A stretch of 64,000 nucleotides of DNA from Pseudomonadota bacterium. GTDB lineage: Bacteria > Pseudomonadota > Alphaproteobacteria > Rhizobiales > Rhizobiaceae. This document shows positions 50,742 through 61,531 of this stretch, piece after piece; position 1 is the stretch's first letter, and each line of letters begins with the position of its first letter. The notes below the pieces were generated by a model that was given only the letters and a program-made list of their open reading frames with translations, searched no databases and was not told the origin of the DNA. The stretch spans positions 46,934-110,933 of the forward strand of contig JAEWPB010000095.1 of the NCBI GenBank assembly GCA_023399465.1, in the 5' to 3' direction. The position numbers and the translations under genes were made by a program.

Positions 50742-53243
50742 TCAGAAATCGAAATCCGTGGTCATGCCGCGGCGCAACTGGAAGCGATGCGTGGCATAAT
50801 CCTGATAAAGGCGTGTCTTGCCCACGCGCTCTCGCAATTTCAGGATGACATCCTGATTATTGAAACGGTCGGCCTCTCGTGACAGCAGGAACTTGCACGG
50901 CATCTCCCGTTCACGAGGATTGTCAGAGCTGAAATCGAAGACGAGAGTGTACTCGTCGGAAATCAGCGTTCCGTCTGTCGCATAGATGCCCGCCAAAACC
51001 TCGCGTGGCCGCATCTTTTCCGACACCGGCTGCGCCTGATAAAGCGTGACTGCCGTTTGCCCGGAAGAGATCAGGCTGCGGCCCGAGACGAAGATCTGCA
51101 CCTCGACCTGACCGACATCTGCCTCCCGCTGCTTACCGACCCGGATGACGGGAATGATGATCTCCTGAAGGCTCGCGCCGCCGTGAACGAAACGGCTGTT
51201 TGCGCCTTGTAGCCTCAGACGATTGATGGAGTTCGGAATCAGAACGTCCAAATTGCCGGAAAGCCCCAGATTCGCAGATGTAAAATGCTTCATGCCGGGA
51301 GTGTACTGGAGCCCGCGCCCGATAACGAAACGGCGGTCGCGGAACAAGATTGTCTCTCCTTGTGGCACTGCTATGGCAAAATCACTCTCGTCTAGGGCGC
51401 GGTGCTGGTAGAGGAAGCCGTGGTCGGCGGTGATGACAATATTCGAGAAATTCGCGGATGTCAGCTTGCGTACCAGCTTGGTCAGGTCTTCAAGCGTATC
51501 TTCGACCGCCTCCGGGAGAAGTTCAACGGTTTTGAGATCGTGTCCAATTGCGTCGATGCGGTTGTGGTAGATGTAGATGATGTGGTTGTCGCGGAAGAGC
51601 GCCTTTCCCTCATCGACGCGCATGTTCATCACGTCTTCGAATTTCAGCGCCTTTGCCGTGTCGCCACTGCGACCGGCAGCCAGCAGCTTTTCACGAGCAG
51701 CGAGGCCTTTGGTATTTTCACCACCGGAGAGAATGTCGCCACTGTCATCCTCAGCCATGGCCAGCTCGTTGTGCGGGAGGAGTGCGGCCATGCCGAGCTG
51801 AGTGTAGCTTGGCAGCGAACTGATCATCGGCTTAAGCTCAGCGTCGAACCGGTCCAGCGCCCGGATCCGGCGCAGGCATTCCTCGGCGACCTCGAAGCGC
51901 AGCGCATCGGAAATAATTACCGCGACTTTCTGATCCTTGCGGCGATACTCCGCCGCCTGTTCACGATAGAAATCGGCCTGCGATGGGTAGCCGGGGATCT
52001 TCCAGTCGCTCAATCGCGCAATCTGGTCCTGCCATGCGTCGTTCACCGCCAGAACGTAGCTGTTGGTGTAGCGATTCTCGACCGAATCGTAGAGATCGGA
52101 CAGCAATTGCGCCTGACCACTCTTCTGCATGTGATAGATGAATTTGCGGTAGAGCTGGTCGAGCCGGTACCAGGTGCTGACATAGCGCTGCACACCCTCG
52201 GCCACGCTGGTCATGGCGAGGTGCGCCTCCGCCAGCGCCTGCTGAAATTCGGTGGCAAAACCGATGGCCTGATAGATATCCTCGTATTTCGGATACCAAT
52301 GGCTCTGCCGCCGTTCGCGCACCCAAGTCAGCACCTCCGGCGCGCCAACGCTTTGTGCCGAAAGCGCCTGCACGATCTGGCGGATGATCTCGCGGTCGAT
52401 TTCCTCGAAGTGATCAACGCTGACGAAGGTGCGGAAATCACGCTTCTTCAAGTCGGCGGGGATCTCCAGCAGATCCTGATAGCGGGCAGAGAGGGTCTCG
52501 AAGGCATCCGCCCAATGGCGGTTGTTCTTCCAGCGACGGAAAACGAGCAGAGCCTCGGCATTCAGCGCTCCATCCTCGCCCAACACGCGGGCATAGGCGG
52601 ACTGGAAGAGTGAGATGGCGAAGTCCTCGAAATCCGGCTCATTCGGTTTGTAGCCATAGGCCTGACCAACTTGTGCCCAGAAGAACTCCATCAGCCCGGA
52701 GCGGTCGATCAGCCGCAGACCGTCATCCTTAGCCGCGGCAAGATCGCCCAGCAAAGCTTCGATCACCGTATCCAGACCACCCTCGGCACCCACGCAGACG
52801 GCAAGCATTTTCAGGCGCATCTGGGTCTGAGTGTCGGATGTGTGCAGCAGTTTTTTCAGCGCGTCGATCCGGGGTTTGGCAGTAAAGAAGCCGGAATGGG
52901 CGCGCACCGTATCGATGAACTGCAGTGGCACGCCCAGTTCCGCCACCCAAAGCGCTGCCTGATCGGCCTTGAACACGGTGGTTGCCAGTTGCAGGTCGAG
53001 AAGCCAGTTGTCCGCCATCGGCGGCTCAGGTCCGTCTTTGAACAACAGGAAACGGCCGTCAGGCTCCTGCTGAAGGATGCGGTATTTCAGGCCGAATTCG
53101 TTGTTGGCAATCTCCAGCCTGGTCACGCCGGGCAGATCGAGCGCATCAAACGTCGCGCGCATATCGCGGTCGGTATCGTACCAGAAGACGATGCGGTGCT
53201 CGTCGAACAGACGCCGAAGGCTGGCGGCAATGCGATCATTCAT
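50742..53243 (-). CDS. pglZ: BREX phosphatase-domain protein PglZ (BrxZ)
   Basis: An 833-residue protein with the PglZ domain of the alkaline phosphatase superfamily in its second half: VAVIISDALRFEVAEECL with metal aspartate D446, SYTQLGMAALLPH (T481 as the probable nucleophile) and ITADHGFLYQ (about 615). It is the core marker of BREX and is essential for both methylation and defence in known systems. It overlaps pglX by eight bases and lies 10 bases before brxL. Confidence 0.95.
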   Translation of the reverse strand: MNDRIAASLRRLFDEHRIVFWYDTDRDMRATFDALDLPGVTRLEIANNEFGLKYRILQQEPDGRFLLFKDGPEPPMADNWLLDLQLATTVFKADQAALWVAELGVPLQFIDTVRAHSGFFTAKPRIDALKKLLHTSDTQTQMRLKMLAVCVGAEGGLDTVIEALLGDLAAAKDDGLRLIDRSGLMEFFWAQVGQAYGYKPNEPDFEDFAISLFQSAYARVLGEDGALNAEALLVFRRWKNNRHWADAFETLSARYQDLLEIPADLKKRDFRTFVSVDHFEEIDREIIRQIVQALSAQSVGAPEVLTWVRERRQSHWYPKYEDIYQAIGFATEFQQALAEAHLAMTSVAEGVQRYVSTWYRLDQLYRKFIYHMQKSGQAQLLSDLYDSVENRYTNSYVLAVNDAWQDQIARLSDWKIPGYPSQADFYREQAAEYRRKDQKVAVIISDALRFEVAEECLRRIRALDRFDAELKPMISSLPSYTQLGMAALLPHNELAMAEDDSGDILSGGENTKGLAAREKLLAAGRSGDTAKALKFEDVMNMRVDEGKALFRDNHIIYIYHNRIDAIGHDLKTVELLPEAVEDTLEDLTKLVRKLTSANFSNIVITADHGFLYQHRALDESDFAIAVPQGETILFRDRRFVIGRGLQYTPGMKHFTSANLGLSGNLDVLIPNSINRLRLQGANSRFVHGGASLQEIIIPVIRVGKQREADVGQVEVQIFVSGRSLISSGQTAVTLYQAQPVSEKMRPREVLAGIYATDGTLISDEYTLVFDFSSDNPREREMPCKFLLSREADRFNNQDVILKLRERVGKTRLYQDYATHRFQLRRGMTTDFDF

Positions 53244-56200
53244 CCGCCGCCTCCAGACCCTTGATGGGCTTTAAAGCCGCGCCGAACAGCGGGTAGTTGC
53301 GCTTCACACCATCATCCAGATCGATTTCACGCCTCTGCTGGGCCAGCGGGAAGATGACATCGCGCTCCCACTCCACCAATTCGGTAATCTGCCTGGCGAT
53401 GGCGCTCGCATCCTTCAGCGCCCTGGTCTTCTGCGCTTGGCTGGCTGAAGGGTCCTCCTCAAGTTTGTCCAGCCGGGCCCGCTCGGCCTCCAGTTTGCGG
53501 ATGAACTCGCGCAGATAATCGTTCAGAAGCACCGACACCGTGTCGGGCCGGTAGCGATGCATGTAGATCAGCGCCTGGAAGGTGCCCTTAGGCGAAGAGA
53601 ACATCCAGTAGATCGGCCGCTTCTTGTAGCGCTTCAGATGGTCCTCATAGAAGGTCCGGGAGAAATATTTGCGGATGTCGCCGATCTGGGCCTCGATGAA
53701 GGCAAGGTTCTCGCGAAAACGCTCTTCGCCGAAGGTCACACGCAGGAACTTGCGGAAGCGGTCGACAATGTCATCGGCAAACCAGTCGCCATCCAGCACG
53801 GGGATCACATTGTCCGCATCGGGCAGAAAGCTCGGCTCTGCCACGCCCTTGTCTTCGAGCGCGGCAAGATAATCGGCCAGCGTCTCGCCCTGATTGGCAA
53901 GTATCAGCCCCGGCGCATCGAGGCTATAGCGACCGAACATGCAGCCAACAGCATAGGAGAGAAACTCGGCCATGGTGTCGGCCTTCAGCCGCGCTTCCCG
54001 CTCTTCCACTGTTGCCTGCACGCCATAGCGATAGGCCGGGTTGCAGGTGAGCGTGATCTCCTCGATTGGCACGTCAGGCGTCAGCTCATCGGCCAGACCA
54101 TAGGCGTCGATGAAGATGCGGTTGTTCTCTTCCTCCAACCGCTGCATGTCATCTGTCATGCCCTGCCAATGGGCGCGCAGGCGGGCATAAGTGTCTTCCA
54201 GCGTCTCGGCTTGGGTGGTGGACGAGAGCAGGGGGAGCGCGGTGAAATCCCACGAAGTTTCGTAGGCGTCCCAGTCGTCGCGGGCTAGAGCAATACACTG
54301 ATGGCCATTATGAATGGCCATCTCGTTTTGTGTCACTTCTGGCAAGATCGGTACGCGAGCGACGTCGCCGATGTTGAAGTTGATTGTGGGAGCCAAAAAC
54401 GCAAGCAGGCTTCGGCATACCTTAGTGTTGAAAAAGGAAGCGAAGGCGACAGCTTCGTTGCGGTTGTCGGCAAAGGCCATTGGTCCCTTGCCTTCAAACA
54501 TCGAGTCGGCCGGAGAAAATCGCATGGCAAAAGTGCCAGACGTGATGTCATTCCATGTGAGACCCTCGCGGAAGTAATAGTCGGGATTTCGTATTACTGA
54601 ACGGTCAAATTCCTTTACTTCTTTTCCATCAGATTTCCAATTTATGATAACTTCGCGATTTCCAAACCAGCGCCGAAATTGACCGCCTTTGTTTACGGGT
54701 CGCCATTTTGTATTCTGTTCAAGTGCATTCACGCCGGAGAAATGGTTCCCCTCCACCTCTTGCCACAACCTAAGAAAGCGCTCGTTGTCGGAGGTGGTAA
54801 TACCCTTTCGGGGCTTCGCAACTACGTCGAAGAGTTTCGACTTCTGGAATGCCGCGCGTAGAGCAGGGCTGATCCAATATGCTATGGGTGACCCCGGAAT
54901 GGCCAATAGTTCGGTTTGGTCCACGCGGAAAGCGTTGTAAGTCTTATCGAGAAAGAGAGAGCGGATCGTTTCAGGCTTTCTGACGTCTACATGTTGCTCA
55001 AAAAGGCGCCTGTAGTATCCCATGGCGCCGCCCACAGGCTTGGCATTACCCACCACGAAGGCGACCGAACCAAAATCCGAACCAAACATGCCGCGCCCCA
55101 GATGAGCAAGGGAAAGAATCCGCTTCGTTTTCAGAAGTGCCTCTCGCATTTTCTCGAACGAAGTCAGGAACATCCACGACGGAAAGTTGATCATGCCGTA
55201 ATATCCCGAAGCTCTTAGGAGAGCGGCAGATCGGTCCATGAATGCTGTCATCAGATCAAACTTGCTGTCTCGAAAGTTTCTTTCGAGAAACGCGTTCATT
55301 CGATCGTTTAAACCCTTACTGCCAGCATACGGCGGATTGGCTACCACCACCTGATACTTCGGCGACAGCGCCTCAGCCATGCGTAGGACGGTTGCTACAC
55401 GCGCCTGCATTTCCTTTAGTAGCAGGTCAGAGCTGAAATCCCGTGCCTCCACCAGCCGCAGTGTTTCCGCGGGGTCGCGGAGCTTCGGCACGATCAGTGA
55501 GCCGAAGTTCTTGGCCTGTTCGAACTGGATCAGCGTCTCGCGTAACTCGTCGGTGAACAGATCCTTGCCCACCACGGCGGCAACATCCGTCAGTTCGGCG
55601 GAAGTGAAACTGACGTTTTGCAGCACGACGATATTCGGCTTTACCTCCATGCGGAGGAAGCGGCGACGGCCGAGTTTGGCTGCCGCCTTCATGGAGAGCG
55701 CGAAAGCAGCCAATGCGCCCGCGCGGTCATCGATCTCGATGCCGGTGAGATTGTGCTTGAGGATCAGCGCCGGAATATCCGTCGGGTCATAGCCTTCCTC
55801 CTCATAGATCGCATGGAGCAGATCGAAGGCATAGGTGAGCATATGGCCGGAGCCGCAGGCGGGATCGCAGATCCTGATCTCTTCCGGCTTGCCGATCTTC
55901 AGGAAGTCCGTTTCCGGCTCTTCCGGCGCAATGTAATAGTCCATCTGCGCGGCCAGTTTCGAGGCGGGGCGATTGAGCAGCCACAGCCGCCCCAGCGAAT
56001 TTTCCACGAGGTAGCGGACAATCCAGTGCGGGGTGAAAAGCTGGGTGGCGGCGGGAATGTTTTCCGCCGTGATCTTGATGTTCTTCTTCAGCCCGGCAAA
56101 GACCTGATCCTTCTTTTCCGAGATGTAGAACTGATAGAGCCAGCCGATGATTTCGACATCCGCGCAGACATCCTCCGCCATCGCCTCGCGCAGCATTGCA

Positions 56201-56721
56201 AGGATGGATGTGGGCGACAACAGATCTTCCGGCATCAGCAGTTCGGTATAATCGCCCACCTTTTCAAACAGGAAGGGCATGGCCCCATGCCAGGCATTGC
56301 AGGCATGCACCAGCAGCAGGCGGTAGGCTTCCGCCTGCGGGTCGTTGGAGGGGCTGCGGCCTTCCAGCAAAGCCGAAATGGTGACCGGTGCCTTTTCCGG
56401 CAGATTGCCCGCCAGCGCTTCCGCCAGAATTTCCGGCCTTGTTGCCCCTTCTGCGGGGGAAACTACACGCGGATTGGTGTAGCCGTTCACATCCATGAAG
56501 CGCAGCGCCGTAAAGCGGTTAAACCAGGTATAGGCCACCTGTTCGATCACCTGCCGTTCGCTGGTCTCGCGGATCGCGCCTTCCAGTGCCTTTACCGCCG
56601 CCGGCTGTTCGCGCCGCGCCGCCGAGGCAGGGTCCAGCACCACAGCCAGTTTTGCGGTCACCTGATCGATCAGCAGGTTGCGGGCGCTCTGCGCGAATTT
56701 CTTCAAGCCATTGGTATCCAT
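53236..56721 (-). CDS. pglX: BREX-1 adenine-specific DNA methyltransferase PglX
   Basis: An 1161-residue N6-adenine methyltransferase. Motif I is DPACGSGHMLTYAFDLL (D286-) for S-adenosylmethionine and motif IV is NPPY (462-465). The C-terminal half holds the target-recognition region. It marks self DNA at a non-palindromic site so that BREX attacks unmodified phage DNA. The recognised site cannot be read from sequence. Its ATG overlaps the brxC stop (TGATG). Confidence 0.95.
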   Translation of the reverse strand: MDTNGLKKFAQSARNLLIDQVTAKLAVVLDPASAARREQPAAVKALEGAIRETSERQVIEQVAYTWFNRFTALRFMDVNGYTNPRVVSPAEGATRPEILAEALAGNLPEKAPVTISALLEGRSPSNDPQAEAYRLLLVHACNAWHGAMPFLFEKVGDYTELLMPEDLLSPTSILAMLREAMAEDVCADVEIIGWLYQFYISEKKDQVFAGLKKNIKITAENIPAATQLFTPHWIVRYLVENSLGRLWLLNRPASKLAAQMDYYIAPEEPETDFLKIGKPEEIRICDPACGSGHMLTYAFDLLHAIYEEEGYDPTDIPALILKHNLTGIEIDDRAGALAAFALSMKAAAKLGRRRFLRMEVKPNIVVLQNVSFTSAELTDVAAVVGKDLFTDELRETLIQFEQAKNFGSLIVPKLRDPAETLRLVEARDFSSDLLLKEMQARVATVLRMAEALSPKYQVVVANPPYAGSKGLNDRMNAFLERNFRDSKFDLMTAFMDRSAALLRASGYYGMINFPSWMFLTSFEKMREALLKTKRILSLAHLGRGMFGSDFGSVAFVVGNAKPVGGAMGYYRRLFEQHVDVRKPETIRSLFLDKTYNAFRVDQTELLAIPGSPIAYWISPALRAAFQKSKLFDVVAKPRKGITTSDNERFLRLWQEVEGNHFSGVNALEQNTKWRPVNKGGQFRRWFGNREVIINWKSDGKEVKEFDRSVIRNPDYYFREGLTWNDITSGTFAMRFSPADSMFEGKGPMAFADNRNEAVAFASFFNTKVCRSLLAFLAPTINFNIGDVARVPILPEVTQNEMAIHNGHQCIALARDDWDAYETSWDFTALPLLSSTTQAETLEDTYARLRAHWQGMTDDMQRLEEENNRIFIDAYGLADELTPDVPIEEITLTCNPAYRYGVQATVEEREARLKADTMAEFLSYAVGCMFGRYSLDAPGLILANQGETLADYLAALEDKGVAEPSFLPDADNVIPVLDGDWFADDIVDRFRKFLRVTFGEERFRENLAFIEAQIGDIRKYFSRTFYEDHLKRYKKRPIYWMFSSPKGTFQALIYMHRYRPDTVSVLLNDYLREFIRKLEAERARLDKLEEDPSASQAQKTRALKDASAIARQITELVEWERDVIFPLAQQRREIDLDDGVKRNYPLFGAALKPIKGLEAADE

Positions 56722-59700
56722 CAGACGATCACTTTCTTGCCTGCGGCAATCTCGGCCAGCAGGGTCTTGCGCAGTTCATTCACGTATTGCTCCACATCGG
56801 CCTCTTCCGCGAGATAGGGGCGTGGATAGGCCACCTTGATTTGCGAAGCGTTGATATAGGTTGGTGGCGTGATCGGCCGCATGGGCCGCTCTCCCATGCC
56901 CGGCGTTTCGGGCTTAGAGGGCACGGCAGGCGGCGGTGCCATCCGGGCAATTTCCGCCAGGATCTGCTGCATCAGGCTGGTACGCGCGCCATTTGCCCGA
57001 TCCCGCAGGATCGGGATCATATGGACGGCATCGATACCTGCCTTGTGGCTCTCGATGCTGTACCGGATCTTCTGCTGATGATCAGCATCCAGCGCCTGAA
57101 ACTCCGTCGTCCAGACAATTTTTTCGGCGCATTCATCCACCGCCGCGACCACCGCCTTGCGCTCCTTCAGCACCTCCAGCTCCACCTTGTCCTTCAGGGC
57201 GTAGAGGTCCGCCTTCAGCGACTGGATGACATTGCCTTTGTAGCAATGGGGATCGTTCAGCGCCGCTTCCAGCTTTTCGCCCGCGTTGACGTCGACATAG
57301 CCGATATTGGCCTGTTGCGACTGCAGGAATTTGCGCACGTCATCATAGATCTCACGCTGCGCGCCCGCCATGAAGCTGCGAATCTTGTCGAGAATGTCCT
57401 CTTTCGCGTTCAGCAGCGCATCTTCCTGCTTCAACGGCTCGGTGATGTACCAAACGGGAGGCTTGCCGGTCATCTCTGCGATCCGGTCCCGCATTGGTTC
57501 CAGGGCAGAAAGGAAGGGATAGTTTTGCATTCTTGCTAGCAGCAGGTTCAGCTCGTCCGCAAGTTTGCGTGCACTTTCCGCCCACTCGCTGCCAAGTGTG
57601 CGGGCATCGGACCCGTCGGCAGGCTGGCCGAACAGTTCGCGATACAGATCCTTGGCCGCGCGGATCTGGGAGGCGGAAAATTCCAGTTGCGGTGTCAGCA
57701 GGATATTCGTCAGCACATGACTATTGTTCAGCGCGCGCGACAGGTTGGCACCCTCCAAAAGCGAGCCATCGGAGCGTGCCTCGCATTTGCCCTTGGCAAC
57801 AAGGCTGGCGGTAAGGCAAAGCGTGGCAACGGTCGGCCAACCATAAGGCTTGGCACCGAACCGTTCCGTCAGGGATTTGACAGACACCTTCACGCCGTTG
57901 CGTGACTGAGCCTGGATGTGATTGAGGACTTCCTGCTCCTCCTCCTTCAAGCCGGTGTCCCCGAGAAGGTCGCTTGCCAGACTTGCCGCCTGGGCGATGT
58001 GGGTCTCCTGATAAGTGACGCCGCGCAGCATCGGCAAGTTGACGTAGACCTTATCGACGAGGGATTGGAATGCCTTGACGATCCGCTCCTGCGGCTCGTC
58101 GCCGCCGATATCCAGCTCGTCACCGCGCACGAAAAGGCGCGCATCGGCAACCAGCTTGCGAAGTCGAACTTCAAGATCCTTCGCACGACGGGAATTCTGC
58201 TCGCCTTTTTCCAGAATGATGCGGTCACGGCCCGGCTGTGGTGAGCCGGTGCGAGACTGGCGAATGTATTTGTCAGTCTGGCGGTAGAGGCGCAGGTCTC
58301 TCATGAACCGGACATCCGGCTGCAGAACAACCGCAAGCTCTTCCCGCCCTAGATTGCGCATGCGCACCGTTTCCGGTGCAGACACATCATCATTCTCAGG
58401 GCTGATGATGTTGATGGACAGCTCATACTCGCGGGCTAGGAGATGGTCGTCGAGCTTGCGGCTGAAGGCATATTCATAGCCCGTCGTCACATGCTTGATC
58501 TTGCGATGGCGCAGAATGGTATCAAAAGCGAGTTCTTCAAGAGCCTTGGTAATCTCCGCCGGATCGACATCGAGCGCCTTGATCTCTGCCTCGACGTCCT
58601 TTTCCTCATTGGTGAGGAACTCGTACACATCGCCGTTGCGCTGAATGTAGGTCTCCCGCTCCAGGCGAGCCAGAGCCTCTTCGATTTTCCGGCGTTGCTC
58701 GGCCTGATCCGCATCGAATTCCGATAGCAGCAGAATGCTGATGTTGCGAATGGTCGCCCTGAATCCCTTGACGTACTTCACCAGGAATAGCGCCTTCAGC
58801 ACACGCAAAGCGAAAGCATCATCAAGATGTTTTGTGGCGATCTGGATGGACTGCTGGACAGAGGACTTCAGCACCGATTGGATGCCATCAAACATGCGAT
58901 CGAAGGTTGCGAGGCCGCCAACCTCCATATCTTTCAGGGCTTTGGCAACTTCCTGAAACACGCCCAGCATGGACCGTTCTCCAACGGAGCTGTGCTTGCC
59001 TTCGAAAGCGTTGTGTTCGGAAAGCGAGGTAATCGCCATCTGGAAGAGCGTGTACTGGTAAGGCGGGAATGGATAGCTGGCGATGAAATGGTTTCGATCG
59101 CGGTAGTTTTTCAGCGGGATTGAACCATCGGCAAAATCGAACAGGGTTCGAAGATTGCCGGCTTCCTTGTCGTGCAGGTTTCCGAGCGTGATCTCCGCCT
59201 CTTTTGTTTTCGCAAGAAGGCGCTTCTGGATAACCTCTGCCACATCGGCGGAGTTCAAAGGCATACGGTTTGAAAAACGGGCCTGGATCTTCGAAAAGTC
59301 GTTCTCCTGCCGCGCCGTCATGTCGCCAACGACGTCGGTAAGGGCCTGTTGCGCCGTGACGATGATCCAGGCTTGGCCCTTGCACTTGGTATTCAAGCTT
59401 TCAGCAATCGTCTGGAGGTTGGTCATCAGCTTGACGTTGTCGGCGATGTATTGTCCGACCTCATCGACAAAGAAGTTCAACCGGAATTTGGGTGCCTGTC
59501 TGTCGACCCACGCTTTTACCGTGTTGGCGAAATCCTCGATCGAAACCCGAGTGTCCTTGCGATACTGGGTAAGGATGTCTTTCGCATCTGCTGCGTCCGT
59601 CCCAGTGGCGCGGGCGAATGCTGCGGCAATGTTGCGTGCTTCCAGCAGAGCTTCTTCTCTGCCCCGTGTTTCCCAGGGCTTCCCCGACAGTTCAAGGAAT

Positions 59701-60248
59701 GCAGCCTTGAAGGCATCAAGTTGCCCGCGCTCGTCCAGTTGCCGCTCGAATTGCGCAATGTGCGGCTGCTTGCCATAGTAGCCGCACATTTCGTCGAACA
59801 CCTTCTGGAACACGGCCAGCAGTGCGTCGACATCCCTCTTCGAAATAACATCGGCCTTCTGATCGATGTTGAAGAGGATCGATCTCGATGGAATCGACAC
59901 GGCCTTGCGCAGCGCACCGACCAGCATTGGACTGCTCTTTACCTCTTCCTTCTGCGCGAATATGTCGAATGCTTTGATGCCGTCGACTTCCCGGTTCTCC
60001 AGCAACAGGGCAAGCATCTTGAGAAGGTGTGACTTGCCAGATCCGAAGAAGCCCGAAATCCAAACACCGTTGGCGGTGCTATAGTTGTTGTAGGCCTCAA
60101 GGAACTGTTCGAGCCGCTGCCCGATTTCCCCCGTAATGACATATTCGTCTAGCTCTACCCTCAGGCTCGCTTCGTCATCAGCCTTGATGACGCCATCGAT
60201 CGAGCGAGTGATATCGTTCTGAAAAATTTCGCGCATCGCGATCGTCAT
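56721..60248 (-). CDS. brxC: BREX P-loop ATPase BrxC
   Basis: An 1175-residue protein with Walker A GFFGSGKS (66-73) in WISGFFGSGKSHLLKML and the MREIFQNDITRSIDGVIKAD start that is typical of BrxC/PglY. The middle has ATPase sensor-type regions (NFFVDEVGQYIADN near 260) and the C-terminal half is helical. BrxC is required for both modification and restriction. A start four codons later (MREIF) is also possible. Confidence 0.95.
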   Translation of the reverse strand: MTIAMREIFQNDITRSIDGVIKADDEASLRVELDEYVITGEIGQRLEQFLEAYNNYSTANGVWISGFFGSGKSHLLKMLALLLENREVDGIKAFDIFAQKEEVKSSPMLVGALRKAVSIPSRSILFNIDQKADVISKRDVDALLAVFQKVFDEMCGYYGKQPHIAQFERQLDERGQLDAFKAAFLELSGKPWETRGREEALLEARNIAAAFARATGTDAADAKDILTQYRKDTRVSIEDFANTVKAWVDRQAPKFRLNFFVDEVGQYIADNVKLMTNLQTIAESLNTKCKGQAWIIVTAQQALTDVVGDMTARQENDFSKIQARFSNRMPLNSADVAEVIQKRLLAKTKEAEITLGNLHDKEAGNLRTLFDFADGSIPLKNYRDRNHFIASYPFPPYQYTLFQMAITSLSEHNAFEGKHSSVGERSMLGVFQEVAKALKDMEVGGLATFDRMFDGIQSVLKSSVQQSIQIATKHLDDAFALRVLKALFLVKYVKGFRATIRNISILLLSEFDADQAEQRRKIEEALARLERETYIQRNGDVYEFLTNEEKDVEAEIKALDVDPAEITKALEELAFDTILRHRKIKHVTTGYEYAFSRKLDDHLLAREYELSINIISPENDDVSAPETVRMRNLGREELAVVLQPDVRFMRDLRLYRQTDKYIRQSRTGSPQPGRDRIILEKGEQNSRRAKDLEVRLRKLVADARLFVRGDELDIGGDEPQERIVKAFQSLVDKVYVNLPMLRGVTYQETHIAQAASLASDLLGDTGLKEEEQEVLNHIQAQSRNGVKVSVKSLTERFGAKPYGWPTVATLCLTASLVAKGKCEARSDGSLLEGANLSRALNNSHVLTNILLTPQLEFSASQIRAAKDLYRELFGQPADGSDARTLGSEWAESARKLADELNLLLARMQNYPFLSALEPMRDRIAEMTGKPPVWYITEPLKQEDALLNAKEDILDKIRSFMAGAQREIYDDVRKFLQSQQANIGYVDVNAGEKLEAALNDPHCYKGNVIQSLKADLYALKDKVELEVLKERKAVVAAVDECAEKIVWTTEFQALDADHQQKIRYSIESHKAGIDAVHMIPILRDRANGARTSLMQQILAEIARMAPPPAVPSKPETPGMGERPMRPITPPTYINASQIKVAYPRPYLAEEADVEQYVNELRKTLLAEIAAGKKVIV

Positions 60249-60251
60249 GGA

Positions 60252-60854
60252 TCAGACCTCGTAATTCAAAATGTTGAAAGCTCTGTAGTATTTATCGTCG
60301 TGGAGGCAGCCGAAGAGGTCGAGAGACGCCCCTGTCGCAAGCGCGTGGGTATAGCTTCCGGGAAAGAACAAAACGGTGGGCTTGTCTTTCGCCGTGCTCT
60401 GAAGATTGTTCAGAACGTTGTGCGACCGAATATAGGGATATACCTCACCGACGCCGGACAGGAAAATAACGTCGTGCGGTGTGGATGAGATCGCTTCGGC
60501 GATCTTCGGGATCAGATTCGCCTGAGGGTCCAGAACCGACTGGAGCAACTCTCGTAGTTCGCCCTTATCCGTCTCTGGCTCGATTTCGAGAACCTGTTCA
60601 AGTATCCCGCGCTCTGTCAGAATTTCGAGTGACAGATCGTACAGGCTGAGGTCCAGGACAGCCACGCCTTCGTTACGAATTCGAGAGATGAGATCACGCC
60701 TGTCTTCGTTTACCGACAGCCCTTCCGTCGCATCATAGGGATAAATGAAGAACGGTACCTCGTTTCCGAGGCCTTGCTTCATTAAGAACCGCTGGCTCGT
60801 GATGACCTTCAACAGGTGCGCAGAGCGCTCCTTTCGAGTTGATGGCTGGTTCAT
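60252..60854 (-). CDS. brxB: BREX protein BrxB (DUF1788)
   Basis: A 200-residue protein of the DUF1788 family (RFLMKQGLGNEVPFFIYPYDATEGLSV; LFFPGSYTHALATGASLDLFGCLHDDKYYRAFNI). Its role in BREX is structural and not enzymatic as far as is known. It overlaps brxA by four bases (ATGA) and is three bases from brxC. Confidence 0.93.
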   Translation of the reverse strand: MNQPSTRKERSAHLLKVITSQRFLMKQGLGNEVPFFIYPYDATEGLSVNEDRRDLISRIRNEGVAVLDLSLYDLSLEILTERGILEQVLEIEPETDKGELRELLQSVLDPQANLIPKIAEAISSTPHDVIFLSGVGEVYPYIRSHNVLNNLQSTAKDKPTVLFFPGSYTHALATGASLDLFGCLHDDKYYRAFNILNYEV

Positions 60855-61531
60855 GCGATGCCTCTATCATCTTTGAGACCCGGAAAAATATGGAGGTCAG
60901 AAGGATTTCGCTCTAAAATTATTCCGTACAGCCGCGGTGATATGTAGGTCGCGAGGATCGTGTTCTCGGGGGAGATGATCCCTGCTTCACGCATAATCCG
61001 GAACAGTACCTGGCGCAGTTTGGTCCTTGTGGCCGGGCTGATCCTCGCCAGCCCCTCATTCCACTCAGCTTTTGCGGCGAAGAATGTATCGAAGGCCTGG
61101 AGTGGCAACGCGATTTGAAGAGACAAGAAGCGTTCTCGGACAACTTCAACCGCAAATTCTTGCACGAAGCGGTACTCCCTGCAGATTGCCAACCACAGCA
61201 AGGATTGCTGATCCATACGGTCCGACTGAGCGAAATGGAGGAGCTGCGTCTCGGTTAGCTTTGAAAGCCTGCTTATGATCTCCCGAAGAGTTCGACGTCG
61301 GGAGGCTTCTTTGGGCAACGAGATGATCCCTCGGGTAAGGGCGAGCTCCCGCGTCCTATCCCAGTCGGTTGCTGCATCATGAAGGTGAACGAGTTCAATG
61401 CTCTCGTTCAGGAACAAGCCGCCTACGACGAATGACATCTTGTAGGAATGGTTGTTTTCGCTAGCCATGCGCAATTGCTCCAGCATGCCATAATATATCT
61501 GTGGCCCTGATATCATCGCGGGGCTTTTCAC
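60851..61531 (-). CDS. brxA: BREX protein BrxA (DUF1819)
   Basis: A 226-residue mostly helical protein of the DUF1819 family, the first canonical BREX gene. Known BrxA binds DNA. The start follows the endonuclease stop directly. Features: LRMASENNHSYKMSFVVGGLFLNESIELV near the start, and a C-terminal YISPRLYGIIL. Confidence 0.9.
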   Translation of the reverse strand: MKSPAMISGPQIYYGMLEQLRMASENNHSYKMSFVVGGLFLNESIELVHLHDAATDWDRTRELALTRGIISLPKEASRRRTLREIISRLSKLTETQLLHFAQSDRMDQQSLLWLAICREYRFVQEFAVEVVRERFLSLQIALPLQAFDTFFAAKAEWNEGLARISPATRTKLRQVLFRIMREAGIISPENTILATYISPRLYGIILERNPSDLHIFPGLKDDRGIA